The translations under genes were made by a program, and so were the position numbers. DNA of 64,000 nt from Gracilaria domingensis (Eukaryota; Rhodophyta; Florideophyceae; Gracilariales; Gracilariaceae): assembly GCA_022539475.1 (NCBI GenBank), contig VCMS01000006.1:16504-80503 (forward strand), written 5' to 3'. Each line of letters starts with the position of its first letter. Positions within the stretch are counted from its first letter, which is position 1. The notes beneath the pieces were generated by a model that saw only the letters and a list, made by a program, of their open reading frames with translations, had not been told where the DNA came from and did not search any database. Positions 12,350-23,519 of this stretch are shown here, piece by piece.

Positions 12350-12742
12350 GATGCAGTAGGGCGGGGTGGGGGGGAGGCGGTTGGTTGGAACGTTGGAGGT
12401 GAGGAGCGGAGGTCTAAGGTGCAGTGTTGAAACTTGTAGTTGCAACTTGTGAGAAATTGTTGCCGTACCGTGTGGGGGAGAAAATAGGGAGAGTCAAATC
12501 GGCGCCATGCCCGTGATGGTTTACGTACATCACGATATGATATGGGTACGTCGAGGAGGGAGGGAATCGTGAAAAACTGAAAACATTCCTAAATTTTTGA
12601 CCCCATACTTTGCGGCCGGCGTGAACTCTACACTAGACGTAGATAGTGCTGCACTGGAGAAGTCAGGAAAGTGCCATGGCACGGGCCTGACGAGTGCGAT
12701 GCGAGCTCTGATCATGGCGCTTCTCTGCGACACATTATCTTC

Positions 12743-12994
12743 CAGATCATGCGAGTTCCATACAGGTACGTGAAACACGTAACGGTTTCGACTCTTACTG
12801 CGATCTTATTTGTTGCTGACCTAGTTGGATGCTAGCGATGTACGAATAACGAGCAAAAGACTATTATGCAGATCATGCGAGTGACATACTGGTACGGTTG
12901 ACACTCTATCTACGGTTGCATTGGGATCTAGTTCTTGCTGACCCTGTTTGACGCGAGCGATTTACGGAGAGCGAGCAAATGTTCTAGGAACGCA
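12743..12994. repeat. Degenerate direct repeat, period 126 bp
   Basis: CAGATCATGCGAGT begins at 12743 and again at 12869. Each is followed by AC(A/T)GGTACG, then TTGCTGACC, then a GCGA..TACG..GAGCAAA block. A weaker third copy may start near 12995. Placed just beyond the transposase N-terminus, it suits subterminal repeats of a CACTA element. Confidence 0.7.
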
Positions 12995-13226
12995 TGTGCG
13001 CGCTCGTAAGGTACGTCGCTAATTACGCTCTAAGAAGCGATTGGAGTGAGAAATGTACTACAATTCTCTCTGGAGACGCTTGTAGAATTTAATCAGCGAG
13101 GTTCTAATGACTAACAGCTGGGTTTGGTTTTTGTTCTGGCTTAGTGAACTTTGGGTCGTCCATTGAATTGGATTGGAAACTGTGGCACAGGGGGGGCCTC
13201 AAGGGTAGATGGTAGAGTGGTAGACG

Positions 13227-13760
13227 GTGAAGGTGTCGCATTATCAGAGCTGGAAGACATGGAGAGGTATGTAACAATATCTTAACGAGGAGAGTTTTAC
13301 CTTTGTTGTATATGTACTAACTGTGTGTCCAATTACTGCTTGCAGATTTTCGATCCATGTTAAATAGGAACGGGAACGTTCACTTTCCTATTCCACATGG
13401 GTCAGAACTCTAGAAAATATGGATCGTGAAGCAGTGGAGGGTGAATGTGTCGCATTAGCGGACTGGAAGACATGGGGAGGTATGTAACACGAATGAATCG
13501 AGAAGAAGTTCGTGTGTGTTATCTGATTGCTAACTGTGTGTCTCCTTGCTGCTTCTTGCGGAGTCTTGATTCTTGAATAGGGACGTGAAGGTGTGTTTGG
13601 GTACGAGAACTGGAGGATTTGAAAAGGTAAGGAGATATCGCATTGAAAGGGTTGTGTGCGCGCTATGGGTACTTACTGTGTTTTAACGTGTGTTTCTGTG
13701 CGGTGCCGCGATGAAAGTGTGTGGACGGTGATTGGGACTGAAAGACATGGAGAGGTAAGA
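13227..13760. repeat. Four degenerate units ending in GGAAGACATGGAGAGGTA-like motif
   Basis: Units start near 13227, 13439, 13581 and 13709. Each has GTGAAnGTGTn, then a CTGGAAGACATGG-like block, then GGTATGT or GGTAAG. The spacing varies (212, 142, 128 bp). The GGTATGT/GGTAAG ends mimic splice donors, but no conserved coding frame links them. Subterminal transposon repeats are the simplest reading. Confidence 0.6.
13355..13400. repeat. Hairpin with 16-bp arms
   Basis: CCATGTTAAATAGGAA at 13355 pairs with TTCCTATTCCACATGG ending at 13400 with two mismatches around a 14-nt loop. It lies inside the first unit of the repeat block. Confidence 0.7.
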
Positions 13761-14767
13761 GGTTCAGGTATCGAAGAGACGTTCCTTGATTGTTTTGAGT
13801 ATGGCTACTACCTTTGTGTCCGTTTACGGCTTTCTGTGGTGATGCGATTGAGGTATGTGAACTGTGCGAAGGAAGATGTCACATGCAACAGCCGATAAAG
13901 AAGTTGTGAAGATAAGTTCTGGGTTTGATCATGGTGTTTTGAGGATATGCGGTTGCGGTGGTGGTGCTCAGGGGTTACTGCAGCAAATGAATGTTCCAGC
14001 CGTAGTATTCTCGGAGGCTGGCTGCGTTCGGTCCAGACTGGTCCTTTCTCTGGGCTTCCCATGTGGTCCGTTGATGGATCACCCGAATGGGCCTACTCAC
14101 CTAGAGCACTAGCAAAAGTGGAGGAATGGAAGAACGGTTCTGCCATCTTTCATAATTGCTAGTTTTAGATGTATAGTATCAAAAACATGACATATTTTAG
14201 CATACCTCAGAATCATTCATTAGTCGTAGTTTTCTCTAGTTTTTCGTCCGAATGGAAACTACAGAAAGTGCAATTTAACATATGAAAAACTAGCATTTCG
14301 AAACTAGCATTTTTGGACTGCTAACTAACAAAACGAGAACACTGTAGTACAGCGCAAGATACTAGTAACGAAACAAGTACAAAATTGTGATATTTCTGAA
14401 GAACTAAGCTTTTGGAATACTTGGGGCACCCGTATAAACTAAGGTAAAGCTTTTATGGATTACAACCGGTAAGGGAGATTGTTTTACTCTTCTTGATTTC
14501 TAAGCTCATTTGGAAGATTATCATAATTTTCTTTACCCACTTGAACCCGTACATATAAATTATGACTATATCTTCCGTTCTTTACCGCAAATCGATGCAA
14601 AAGCTTCTCGTACTAGTAACGTCTTAAAATAGTACTGCAATAACTGTATATAGTCGTCCCTAGACTCCTTTTATACTAAAACACACCTTGTGAACATCAA
14701 TCACATCCTTCTCATTCATATACAAACACACACTCGCAGAAGTTATTCCTTCGAAAGCTTTCAAAAC

Positions 14768-15529
14768 ATGTCTAAATCAGAAATTAGAGCCCAAGAGGTA
14801 ACTTCCCAACAGCTGGCTAACGAAATATACGAAAATGGCAACGCTGTGATTACTGATATTGACGATACTCTGAAAAGAGCTCGGGACAACATTCCTGCCA
14901 AAACTTATATAGAGGATGCCGTGAGTTTCATGGACCACCTGGATGGCTACGCTTTCGGCATTTCTGTAAACCAAGGCGCACCGATGAAATTGTCCGAAGG
15001 CACTGAAATTGATCAAGACTTTGACAGGAAATGCTGCGAAAGATGTGCAGCCGAACTTGGGAGACTTGGGCTCTCATTAAAGGAATCGCACGGACTTCAC
15101 GAAGAGCGTCAACAAGCAGTTGTGAGCACTAGAAAAGACAGTAAACTCTCTAACTACACATACAGTGGACTGCCGAAGTGGAAAACAGAAGTTAACTCCG
15201 GTATATTAAAAGTGTTGACATCCTTTCCGAATCTGGTCGCGTACCCTCAAGATGAAAACTGTGACATAGGGGACATTCGCTTCACGAGGAACAGTGGAGC
15301 GCTAGCCTTGGTCGAGAACGACCCCCAGTTCCAAACACATTTAATCGTGGCTTTCGGGAAGGGTTCCAATGATGGTCCTCTATATGAAATGGAAACCCTG
15401 GCAGTTTATGTCAAGGGAGACGACCCTCCAGCAGCGGTAACATATCTTGTTGATGGGGTGCAGGACGTGCATGAAACCATCAGAAGGGTGGCAGAACTGT
15501 ACCGGTACAGAAAATGCAAATGTCAATAG
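14768..15529 (+). CDS. HAD-like, trehalose-phosphatase-like protein lacking motif II loop
   Basis: This ORF of 253 codons starts at the ATG at 14768; the open frame extends upstream only through a GTG. Residues 27-35 read VITDIDDTL, a HAD motif I with the D-x-D nucleophile and acid (D30, D32). The next part, YAFGISVNQGAPMKL, aligns with the NHGA segment of its inverted neighbour. Trehalose-6-phosphate phosphatases have an equivalent E/N-HGA after motif II. The neighbour retains about 45 residues between these blocks (GLVTGGDVRDVEG) that are missing here, so this protein has probably lost HAD motif II and may be inactive. The C-terminus (HETIRRVAELYRYRK) is a helix shared with the neighbour. 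A cytosolic phosphatase role is inferred from the fold only. It lies tail-to-tail with its decayed copy at 120 bp. Confidence 0.6.
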   Translation: MSKSEIRAQEVTSQQLANEIYENGNAVITDIDDTLKRARDNIPAKTYIEDAVSFMDHLDGYAFGISVNQGAPMKLSEGTEIDQDFDRKCCERCAAELGRLGLSLKESHGLHEERQQAVVSTRKDSKLSNYTYSGLPKWKTEVNSGILKVLTSFPNLVAYPQDENCDIGDIRFTRNSGALALVENDPQFQTHLIVAFGKGSNDGPLYEMETLAVYVKGDDPPAAVTYLVDGVQDVHETIRRVAELYRYRKCKCQ

Positions 15530-15648
15530 TTTTAAAATGCTCTTGGAATTTCTTTCAAGTGCTACGATGCCTTTAATACGAAGTTAGTTAGGATAGGAAA
15601 TCTCAGTAATAAAAGGATCGTATATATCTCAACACCCTTTTATCTTTC

Positions 15649-16482
15649 TTACTGTTTTTCATCGTGTTGCTTTTCCTCGGAGCCGTACAACAGAGCCACC
15701 AGCATAATTATTGAATGCACATCCTCCACGTTTTCAAACATTTTGTGTACTCCATGCGGGACACACTCCTCTTCGACGTGAACGCCGTACACGCCTACCT
15801 TATGCAAAGGACCGTCACTCAAAGCACTTCTGAACGTCACAACGTCCTCCGTATCAACAAATCTAGGTTGATTATCAACAAGATTTGCTCCTCCGCTTTC
15901 TTTTGTGTATCGCTTGTCCACAATCACGCAATTTTTATCTCCGGGATAGATACCAAACGTATCCATCTCCTACAACAGGTCCTCAATAGCAGAATCCACT
16001 TTTTCTCACCACTGCCACAGTTTGTTGTACACGAAATTGGAAAGGCTACTATCAGTTCTGCTCTTCACGAACCCCTTGGCATCGTCATTCACAATACCAT
16101 GCCTCCTATTCAAATCTCTTGCGAGGAACAGTAATCCGTCAACAGCTTGGTCAAGGGTGTGATCATTGTATGGAAACTTAATTTCTCTATCGTCAGAGAA
16201 ACGGAGGAAAGCTCCATGATTCGCCGACACAGCCAACTTTGTATTCTTCGAATCCTTCCATTGTCCCCTCCACGTCGCGCACATCACCCCCAGTAACAAG
16301 TCCGAAACCAACACGTTCGTCAATGAACTTCATACACTTCACAACTTCTTCGGAAAAATTGACTCTCGCTCACTTCTCAACGTTCCATCAACTGAACTTA
16401 ATATACCGTAACCATTTGCATATATGAATTGAGACAAGGTATTGGGTGAAATTTCCGTCAAGATGCTGTCTCTCTCTGCCAT
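15649..16482 (-). pseudogene. Decayed inverted paralogue of the HAD-like gene
   Basis: The copy starts at the ATG at 16482 (MAERDSILTEISPNT, aligning with MSKSEIRAQEVTSQQ of the neighbour). Motif I reads SSVDGTL, so the first aspartate is lost. A frameshift near 16350 moves the frame to EEVVKCMKFIDERVGFGLVTGGD and a second near 16230 moves it back to SANHGAFLRF. The frame then continues to stops at 16006-16008 (TGA) and about 15973 (TAG) before FGIYPGDKNCVIVDKRYTK and the shared C-terminal helix ending at 15649. This copy kept the SGR-like segment (TGG) that the open copy lacks, so the two preserve complementary parts of the ancestral domain. It is not functional as read. Confidence 0.75.
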
Positions 16483-17429
16483 TTTCCCTGATATGGTCAC
16501 CATACTGCCACAAGTACCGCATAGAGAGGTACTGCATGGACTTCTTATCTTCCTACTTCTCTTCAAGCCAACCTTAAGTGCAGTTTCGGGATTGGTCGGA
16601 CGCTCCATGTTCAATTGCGATATTGAATGGTGCCACCAATGATGTAACGATACTCAGCATGTTCCAATTAGACGCAACTGGACCAAAGACATATCAAATT
16701 TGTTCAAGTGCAAGGCTGCCGCACCTTTTACATGTTTATATGTTTATATGTATAGCCTTAAAATAATGTACTATACGTAATCCTCGCAAGACACTCATAA
16801 TTTAATAATGATCTCATCCAATTGGAGGCGCTCGTAGCCTCATTATTGGCTAATCGTCATCTCTACTGCTCTCGAGCATTTCGGTTCTACCGGCCTCCGC
16901 TTCTACACCAATCTCTACGACCACTTGGTATTCTTCCATGTCAGCCGCCCCACCCATTTTATCGCACAACAGTTCATCCTCCGCCTCGTCCTCCTCGTTA
17001 CCATTGACAAACGTGGGTCGGAATTCCCGTATCTGATGAAATGCATCAGGTAGTGCGTAGCCTACCGGTTGCGTGACCCAATTGGGACGCGACAAAAGGG
17101 GAAGAAGGAGACGCCCAGGCCGAAGTCGGAACCGGAGGAAGTCATCCCTTTTGGGTCCTGACTTTTCCGACTGTGACGACTCTCACTCGAGCTCAGATAT
17201 GCCCGAGTGGAGCGACTCGGATTGCTCCGACCATGAGCGGGACTAATTGCGACTTGCCAAGCATTCTACCCAAACACGGGAACTAATTGAAGGCGCTTAG
17301 CTCCAAGCTCTGCTCTTCGAAATGCAGTAAATATCAAATGTATGCTTATGTCTCTCCCCCTTAATCTAACTCCTGACAAATCTAACATGACCTAACTAGG
17401 ACGTTGTTACCACCGTTCGGGAACATGGA
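16483..17429. other. Intergenic, small unassigned coding-like tails
   Basis: A leftward segment (17095-16850) encodes an acidic 81-residue tail with a non-ATG start. A rightward one (about 17075-17246) encodes an arginine-rich then Asp/Ser-rich tail ending SDHERD. I do not recognise either. They may be relics of the adjoining retroelement or chance frames. Confidence 0.3.
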
Positions 17430-18120
17430 TCGGTTTGGAACCCATATGGGACAAGGACTGGTCCTACACCTCTTAACGTGTCTCGCGCAGGTACCCTCAT
17501 GTGGAAATCTTTTACACTTGTTCTACAAGTTAATCGAATCTCCATTTCATTCTGGGATCACCCTGTAGGGGATACTCGCCCATCACTAACTGCCTTATTA
17601 TGTTCTCGACAACATTTTCCGGTTGGGGGGAACACCCTTCTCTGTGAACGTGCATGTCTACTACTTTTTCCTTTAAGGAAAACAACGCTGGCTGGGACAG
17701 TTTGTCTTGTTCGTTGGACAACGTACACGTTTTCAGAGTCTTGACTACCCTCACGGGACTCTTTCTATGCTCCACTCCACTTCTATTCGAGTCGCGCAGG
17801 ATTTTGCGCACTGTGTCCTTTCTGTCAATTGGGCTCACGCAGTGCGCTCGCTCAAGAAGGGGAGGGGTTGGTTGAACATGCGTTACGGTCGTGAAATTAG
17901 CGAAACGGTTCAAGCCCCGGTTTGGGAATCAAACTAATCTCAACATGTTTTTCGTTGGTTCTTCGCATTAGTTTCTGCTTGAAAAGGAGACCCTTCTGGG
18001 ATTTAATCTATTTCCCTTGGGCAACGCGGTTATTCTTTTCCGTTTTCCCTGATGGGCTTTCTTTTCCTTTTATCTATGACGAACCCTTTAGAATCTCTGA
18101 TATTCTTACCGGGTATTCGT
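17430..18120. repeat. Array of CCC-n(3-4)-GGGA cores about every 60 bp (left block)
   Basis: Cores such as CCCATATGGGAC (17442), ACCCTCATGTGGAAA (17497), ACCCTGTAGGGGAT (17561) and CCCTCACGGGACT (17751) recur at roughly 55-65 bp in otherwise diverged sequence. The same cores recur to the right of the integrase relic (20.9-23.2 kb), so both blocks seem to belong to one retroelement family. Confidence 0.5.
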
Positions 18121-18149
18121 TCTTTCCACGAAGTCCTCTCATCCGAGAT

Positions 18150-19390
18150 GGATGTGCTTCCAATCTCATCGGGCGAGTTCCTGGAAGAGAAACCCAAAGA
18201 CCCGTGGTATGTGAGTGTCACCGAGTTTGTCGGAACGCCACATTCCCGCTTTGAGTACGACCATTATGGATTACGTCCCGAGAACGTCATCCCTCGACAG
18301 TGCAATCCAACGCCTGGTTCAAGCCCCACTACGGGACCGCGTACCCTACTTGTCGCATCGCCCAAGAATGGCTGATCACCCTGGAGGGAGGAGGATGTAC
18401 ATTACCCTCAGACGGGATCTCTATTGGCCTTTTATGGCCAATGATGCCTATCGCACGGAGAAAAAGTGTCGCTCGTGCACGAACATATTCCCATACCGGG
18501 CTACTCAGTATCTGCTGACAGTCTACGGACCGCAGTTCGTCGCGAAATTCTTTGACGCCCTTTGCGGGGATCTAGGTTTGCGTCATCTGCTGACGGCGGC
18601 CTACCACCTGCAGACTAACGGTGAGCGGGAGCGTTTTAATCAAACTCTAGTTGGACGCCTTGGGCATTACGTGTCTGAGCACCGGCAAGAGTGGGATGAT
18701 TTCGTCCAGGCCTTGGTCTTCGCGTACAACTCCCCGGTTCATAGAACCACTGGGACGACACTTTTTGACTTGGTGGTAACGCGACACCCACCTGGGATCG
18801 TCGTTGACCCTGAACACCGCTATAGAAAAAGAAGGTATCTCCCGCAAGCTCCTTCCTAGGACAACTGGTCCCTTTCGGGTTTTCAAAGCTACGGACACAA
18901 CCGTGACCATTCTGGACGGCGACCTGCACGACACGGTCTCCATCCACCGTATCACGAAAGCCGCATGGGGTCCTGACGCAGCCGAGTCACCAACGACACA
19001 GTCGGAGTCGCCTCAGTCTACATCAGCCCCACAGGGAACGCCGACGCCGGTTTCGGAGGCATCTGACCCACTGGGAGCGCTCCTTCTAAGCCGCAGTCTA
19101 CTGGCCCTAAACAGAACTCGGTGGATCCTACGACCTTGCCTGAACCCTCTGCGACACCTCTCCCAGACGTGGAATTGCCGCTTGAACTCCTCGAACAGGA
19201 AGGCGCCGATTCCCGCGGATGGGCGATTCCCGCGAATGGGTTGTAGAAAAGGTCCTCGACGAGGGTGTGGCCCCTGATGGGTCTCCAGTAGTCAAGGTCC
19301 GTTGGTACGGTTACCCGCCCTCGAGAGACTCCTAGGAGCCTCTCAAAAACATTCCTTTCAATTTTGTCGCTCGCTTTCGCGCGCGACGCG
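18150..19390 (+). pseudogene. Ty3-type (chromovirus) integrase with chromodomain, decayed
   Basis: From about 18160 a frame reads EEKPKDPWYVSVTEFVG, the usual lead-in to a Ty3 integrase, then SRFEYDHYGL. Another frame (18215-18859) gives the zinc-binding HPGGRRMYITLRRDLYWP with CRSC. It jumps to VYGPQFVAKFFDALC and NGERERFNQTLVGRL, so the central part with the first catalytic D is deleted and the second D is replaced, while the E is kept. The next frame (from 18804) has KLLPRTTGPFRVF, a GPY/F module. At 19243-19380 a frame reads VEKVLDEGVAPDG, then VVKVRWYGYPPSRDS, stop, EPLKNI: a chromodomain whose last aromatic W is a TAG (19333-19335). The protein would have integrated reverse-transcribed DNA and targeted chromatin. 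No credible reverse transcriptase was found beside it. Confidence 0.8.
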
Positions 19391-20900
19391 ACCGTGCACG
19401 CTCGCGCAACTGAACGCAACCTCTTTCGAGGACTTTGGAGTACTTTTCCCGTTTCGGGTAAGGTAAATTTTGGCAGTGTCCCCCCAGCTATGGCGGCCAA
19501 AATTTTTTCCGGCGGGATAGCGCGCTTTCAAAGTCTCTATGGGTCTCGCGAAGGCCTTCAGAAGGCTTCGCAACGTTTTCGGAGAAGTTTGGGCCCCCTT
19601 GGGATGATCTAGGACAGCTTGGAACACCCGCAGGACCGCGCGGCCGACCGTTTGAGGTATGTGCACACCCTGTGCAGCCCGCGGTATTGCTGGCACGCGC
19701 CGTTGCATGCATTGGTCGGCCACGTTGGCCACGAACGCCCCTTTGCACGCTCGCATCACCCACGTGGGACACGCGCGCGCCATGAACAAACGCGAGTGCC
19801 GCTATGCGCCGTTGCAAGCGTGCCAAACGCCACGTGGCCCACGCCTGTGGGTAGCCGATTGGGTATACAGTATTGCCCGTAGGGAGGCCGCGTGCCACCA
19901 TCAAAAAATCTTAAGTTTCTTGATGTGCTGTTCACCCCAAATCGGGCATTGCAAGCAGCTGAAACGCCCGCGTTTCCAAGCTACGTGCAAAACAAAAAAT
20001 CGTGCATTTCGACCCCATCTGGGGGGGTAATTTCCGGCACGAATTTTTTGATTCGCCTAGCAAGAAACCCTTTGGGAAATCAGCCGGTTTTGGCCTATTC
20101 ACCTATCGAGGACATACCTATCTGGCCGCCGCCGGTACTGTGCCCCCCCCGCCTTGCTCGCACCTGCCGCGCGCACGCGCGCAGCGCCGTGCACGCGCGC
20201 GCGTGCCACCAACGTCGCTCCGGCTCACCCGGCCGGGAACTCTTCACGCTTGGAGTCCAAGCGCACTCCAAGAAGGGGAGGGGACCCAAGCAGGGCTCAA
20301 CTTGCGACAAAAGTGCCGTGCCGCACGCTGCGCACCCTGCGCAAACCGCCGAAGTGCATGCGCTGGCCCTCGAAAGGGAAGATCGCATCGCAAACGCGCC
20401 GCGAGCACGCGTCCTGAAAAGGCAAAATGGAGAAGCAGAAGCTCTTTATGTACTCAGGCGAGCTGAAGCGCGCTATGCATTCCCGCCACAGGTACGACGG
20501 CGACAACGAACCGCACTGGCGGGAACGTCCATGTCCGACTCGGAAGGCGCCTTAGAGGACTCATCCTTCGCAGTCGCAGGCAGCGATCGAAGCCCATCGG
20601 GACCAACACTCACCAAGAAACCTCGAACCTTCTCGAAATGCCCCTCCTCAGGGTTGTACGCGTTAAGAAAGGTACCCGTTGCGGGATTAGCAGCCGTTGG
20701 AACGAGCAGACGATACTACCCACCCCGGACATGTGAGACATCCTGCCGCCAGCTACGGCAGGTGGTTGGCGCCCATAAGAAGCTTAGCCCAATCGGGTTA
20801 ATGCGGGCTGAATTCCGAGCCAAAGCGATTCGTTTTGAAGCGCTGCGCCTCCATAGAATGGCGTCGCGTGGTGAATAGCGAAGATGAACGCCCGTCATTC
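19391..20900. other. GC-rich stretch with an unassigned open frame
   Basis: A rightward frame stays open at 19892-20878 (328 codons) but opens with GTG; its first ATG is at 20531, leaving 115 codons. It is rich in Arg, Ala and Pro and shows no domain I recognise. It could be a gag-like relic of the surrounding retroelement or a compositional artefact of GC-rich DNA. Confidence 0.3.
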
Positions 20901-23235
20901 GGACATGTGTCCCGTTGGGAAAACCACTTCGGAAGCCCTCCTCTCTCCCGTTGTACCCTCTTGGGGGGGATATTGTACCCATGGGGAAGAAAACTATGCG
21001 TCCGATTGCGAGTGTTTCGGTACAGTGCGTCTTTGGAAAGAACCCTAGCGGAGGACACAGGAGAAATCTGAATGGCCTGGAGAGGGATGCCGATGAGTGA
21101 AAAGGACCCAGCCGGGAATCACTGTCTCGCTGCACCGGCGCGTCTCTACCATATCGTCAGTGACCTAACAGGAAAGTTCTGCACCTGGTAACGCAGTGTG
21201 CGCCTACTCGCTCCTCCTCGAAAGGACAGTCTTCCACCCATCTACGGGCTCTACTCGTTACTCCGCTCATGGCGTATCACCCCTTTTGGGACTTCTGAGG
21301 ATGGTTCAAACTTGCTCTTTCGCGCCTAGCGTCGTTAGACTTCGCGTGGGATTCTCCCGTTATGGAGCGACTGCAAAGGCAGTTTCGGTCTTAGTCTGCC
21401 CAAACGAGATCCTGGCTGGCTTGGAGCTAGCTTCTGTGGACGCTTATCGGACTGTCGACCCAAACGGAATTTTTCCGTTCTGAGGCTCGCCATGGCGCAT
21501 CGCTCGCTCGCGTTTTGCAGGGATTGTAGAAGTCGAAACTCCATCACTCCCATATGTCTGCTGCCCGTTCCGAATCGGTCGGACAACCCGCCATGGGACT
21601 GCTGTGATCTCTACCTCGCTGTTTCGCGGTCGCACTCATTTGTCACCCTCTCGGGATTTCTTCCTTCGGTAATTCGTCTCTCCCCGTGTCGGTCAAACGC
21701 AGCGCTCGTGCGCCCGTGTGTCACCCGGCTGGAACTTCGAGCAAGGCAAAACGTGGTTCGCTCTGTTGATTTCGTGTGCTGGTCTTGTCCCCATCTGGGT
21801 ACTGCGTGGCCCTCATTCACGCGTCTTTTCGCTTGTGATATTCACCCGCATGGGATTCTTTCGAGAACTACACCGTTGCGAACGGTTTCGTTTCTGTCAC
21901 TTCGAACCATTACGGGATTCTCGGCGATTTGAACCTCGTCATTTCGCCGTGTCTGTTGATTGGCACTGAATAACGAAACACTCTTTGTGTGGGACTCGCG
22001 CATTGCTCCCACCGTTGCCGTTTTGGCACACTCGTTCGTTGCCCAAGTGGAATTGTGCTGGTATGGAACTGAGCGTTTCGCCGTGCTGCGCTCGCGTTCA
22101 CTTTCCGCATGGAACTTGGCCGACCTCGGAGGTCAGGCCTAAGAAGGGGAGTTGGTAGTGTAATTGGATGCACTGCCCTGAGGGGTACCAACAACTGACC
22201 ACGGAGAGCAACCTAAGCGACTACTCTCAGAAGTCTACAGCGCACGAGTGCGTAATGGACGGTGACTCCTTGGGGAGGGGGGAACGTCATCGGCTTGTCG
22301 CGTGCTCCCCAGGCGAAATTCAACGATCTCAACTGGGGACCCTCGTACAAACTGTTGTCTTGCTCACGCTCTACATAAACCCAACTGGGAAGGGTGGAAA
22401 CGCCCTGTCCACGACACTAGCTCCTACGAGCGACAACCCGGTTGGGAATGCAGGGCCTCCATCTTTCAACAGTCGTGTTATTTTCAGGGAAGGCCGTTCG
22501 GTACCATTGGGCGCCACGCGCGTGCTTATTATCGCGCTGGTTACCCCATTCGGGATTTCATGCTTGGAAAAGCACTGTGCCTTCTTGGGCTTGGCATTTT
22601 TGTGCTCGCAGGAGGTGCTTCCGCAGTTTGCACTCCTGTGACCGGGTTTAGTAGTGTTACTTCCCACCCTCAAGGTTGCGGTCGTGCAACGCACGCGCAC
22701 GCCATCTCAGACCCGATTGGGGACATTCGAGTGTTGGAACATGGTTCATTCACTGCGTGTCGCTCGCCCTGTTCGGTCGACGGTGGGAACGTCAGTGCGA
22801 CCCTCGCGACACGTATTCGCCGTCGTCGCGTACTGCCCAACAGGGATTCTTCTTACATGTAAATCTTTCATACGTCGCAGGCTCACTGTTTCACCTGTCG
22901 TTGGAGTATGGCAAAATCTTGAGCTACTTAACTTCTCGCGCTCACTCTTCGCCCAATTGGGATGGGTGACAAACGATGCCTCACCGTATAGGCTGGACCA
23001 TGTTGGTTGGTTCGTAACGCAGGTTGCCTGAGAGAAGTGGTCGTTGGAGAATCCCATCGCGCTCGTTGGTCACCCCAATGGGATCTTGGAGGATTGGAAG
23101 TTGGTGCTTCGCTGCGTTTCCGTTCGCATTCGCTTCCTGCATGGGAAATGTTTGGCCAGCCTCGGGACGAGGCCAGGCCCAAGAAGGGGAGTCTGTAGTG
23201 CAATGGGATGCACCTCCCGATGGGTGCATAATAGT
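20900..23235. repeat. Array of CCC-n-TGGGA cores about every 60 bp (right block)
   Basis: More than twenty cores recur, for example CCCGTTGGGAA (20911), CCCGCCATGGGAC (21587), CCCTCTCGGGATT (21645), CCCGCATGGGATT (21845), CCCAACTGGGA (22380), CCCGGTTGGGAAT (22437), CCCAACAGGGATT (22836) and CCCCAATGGGAT (23073). Many successive distances fall between 56 and 68 bp or near multiples of it. Between cores the sequence is diverged but keeps CGCTCG/TTCGC-like patches. No gene is convincing inside. Confidence 0.55.
22085..23235. repeat. Duplicated block with polypurine motif (22085-22195 and about 23110-23235)
   Basis: Two blocks about 1.03-1.04 kb apart share GGCC(g/a)(a/g)CCTCGG, then AGGCC(t/c)AAGAAGGGGAGT, then GTAGTG(t/c)AAT(t/g)GGATGCAC. 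The AAGAAGGGGAG run followed by TG resembles the polypurine tract and left LTR edge of a Ty3 element. A matching right LTR edge was not found, so the LTR reading is tentative. Confidence 0.5.
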
Positions 23236-23519
23236 AGTTTGTAGTAGTTAGTGTACACAGGGTGCACCTCGGGTCCCACACGTGTAAGGTTGTGACAGTT
23301 GTCGTGTCGCCCTTCGGGACCCCCCTTATAGATAGATAGTTTATCATTTTCGACACGTGACTACTGCCCGTGGGAGGTGCACTTAAGCATCTCCCGCCGG
23401 GCAGAGCTCACCGTGGTAAACCTCAAGCACCCCCTAGCCGATTCTTCCATCGTCTAATTTCCCAACAGGGTCATCCTACCGTCACTACCGGTGCTCCACG
23501 CCTATCTCGTGCCCCGTTG

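Larger units (their letters stand above)
12350..14767. other. Noncoding stretch with repeats
   Basis: No gene is supported. It contains two families of degenerate direct repeats (12.74-12.99 and 13.23-13.76 kb) and a hairpin. The 14.16-14.70 kb part is AT-rich and precedes the HAD-like gene. Confidence 0.5.

Noticed and set aside
17430..23235. CRISPR-like array
   Set aside because: The conserved core is only about 11 bp, spacing is irregular and there are no cas genes; the genome is eukaryotic.
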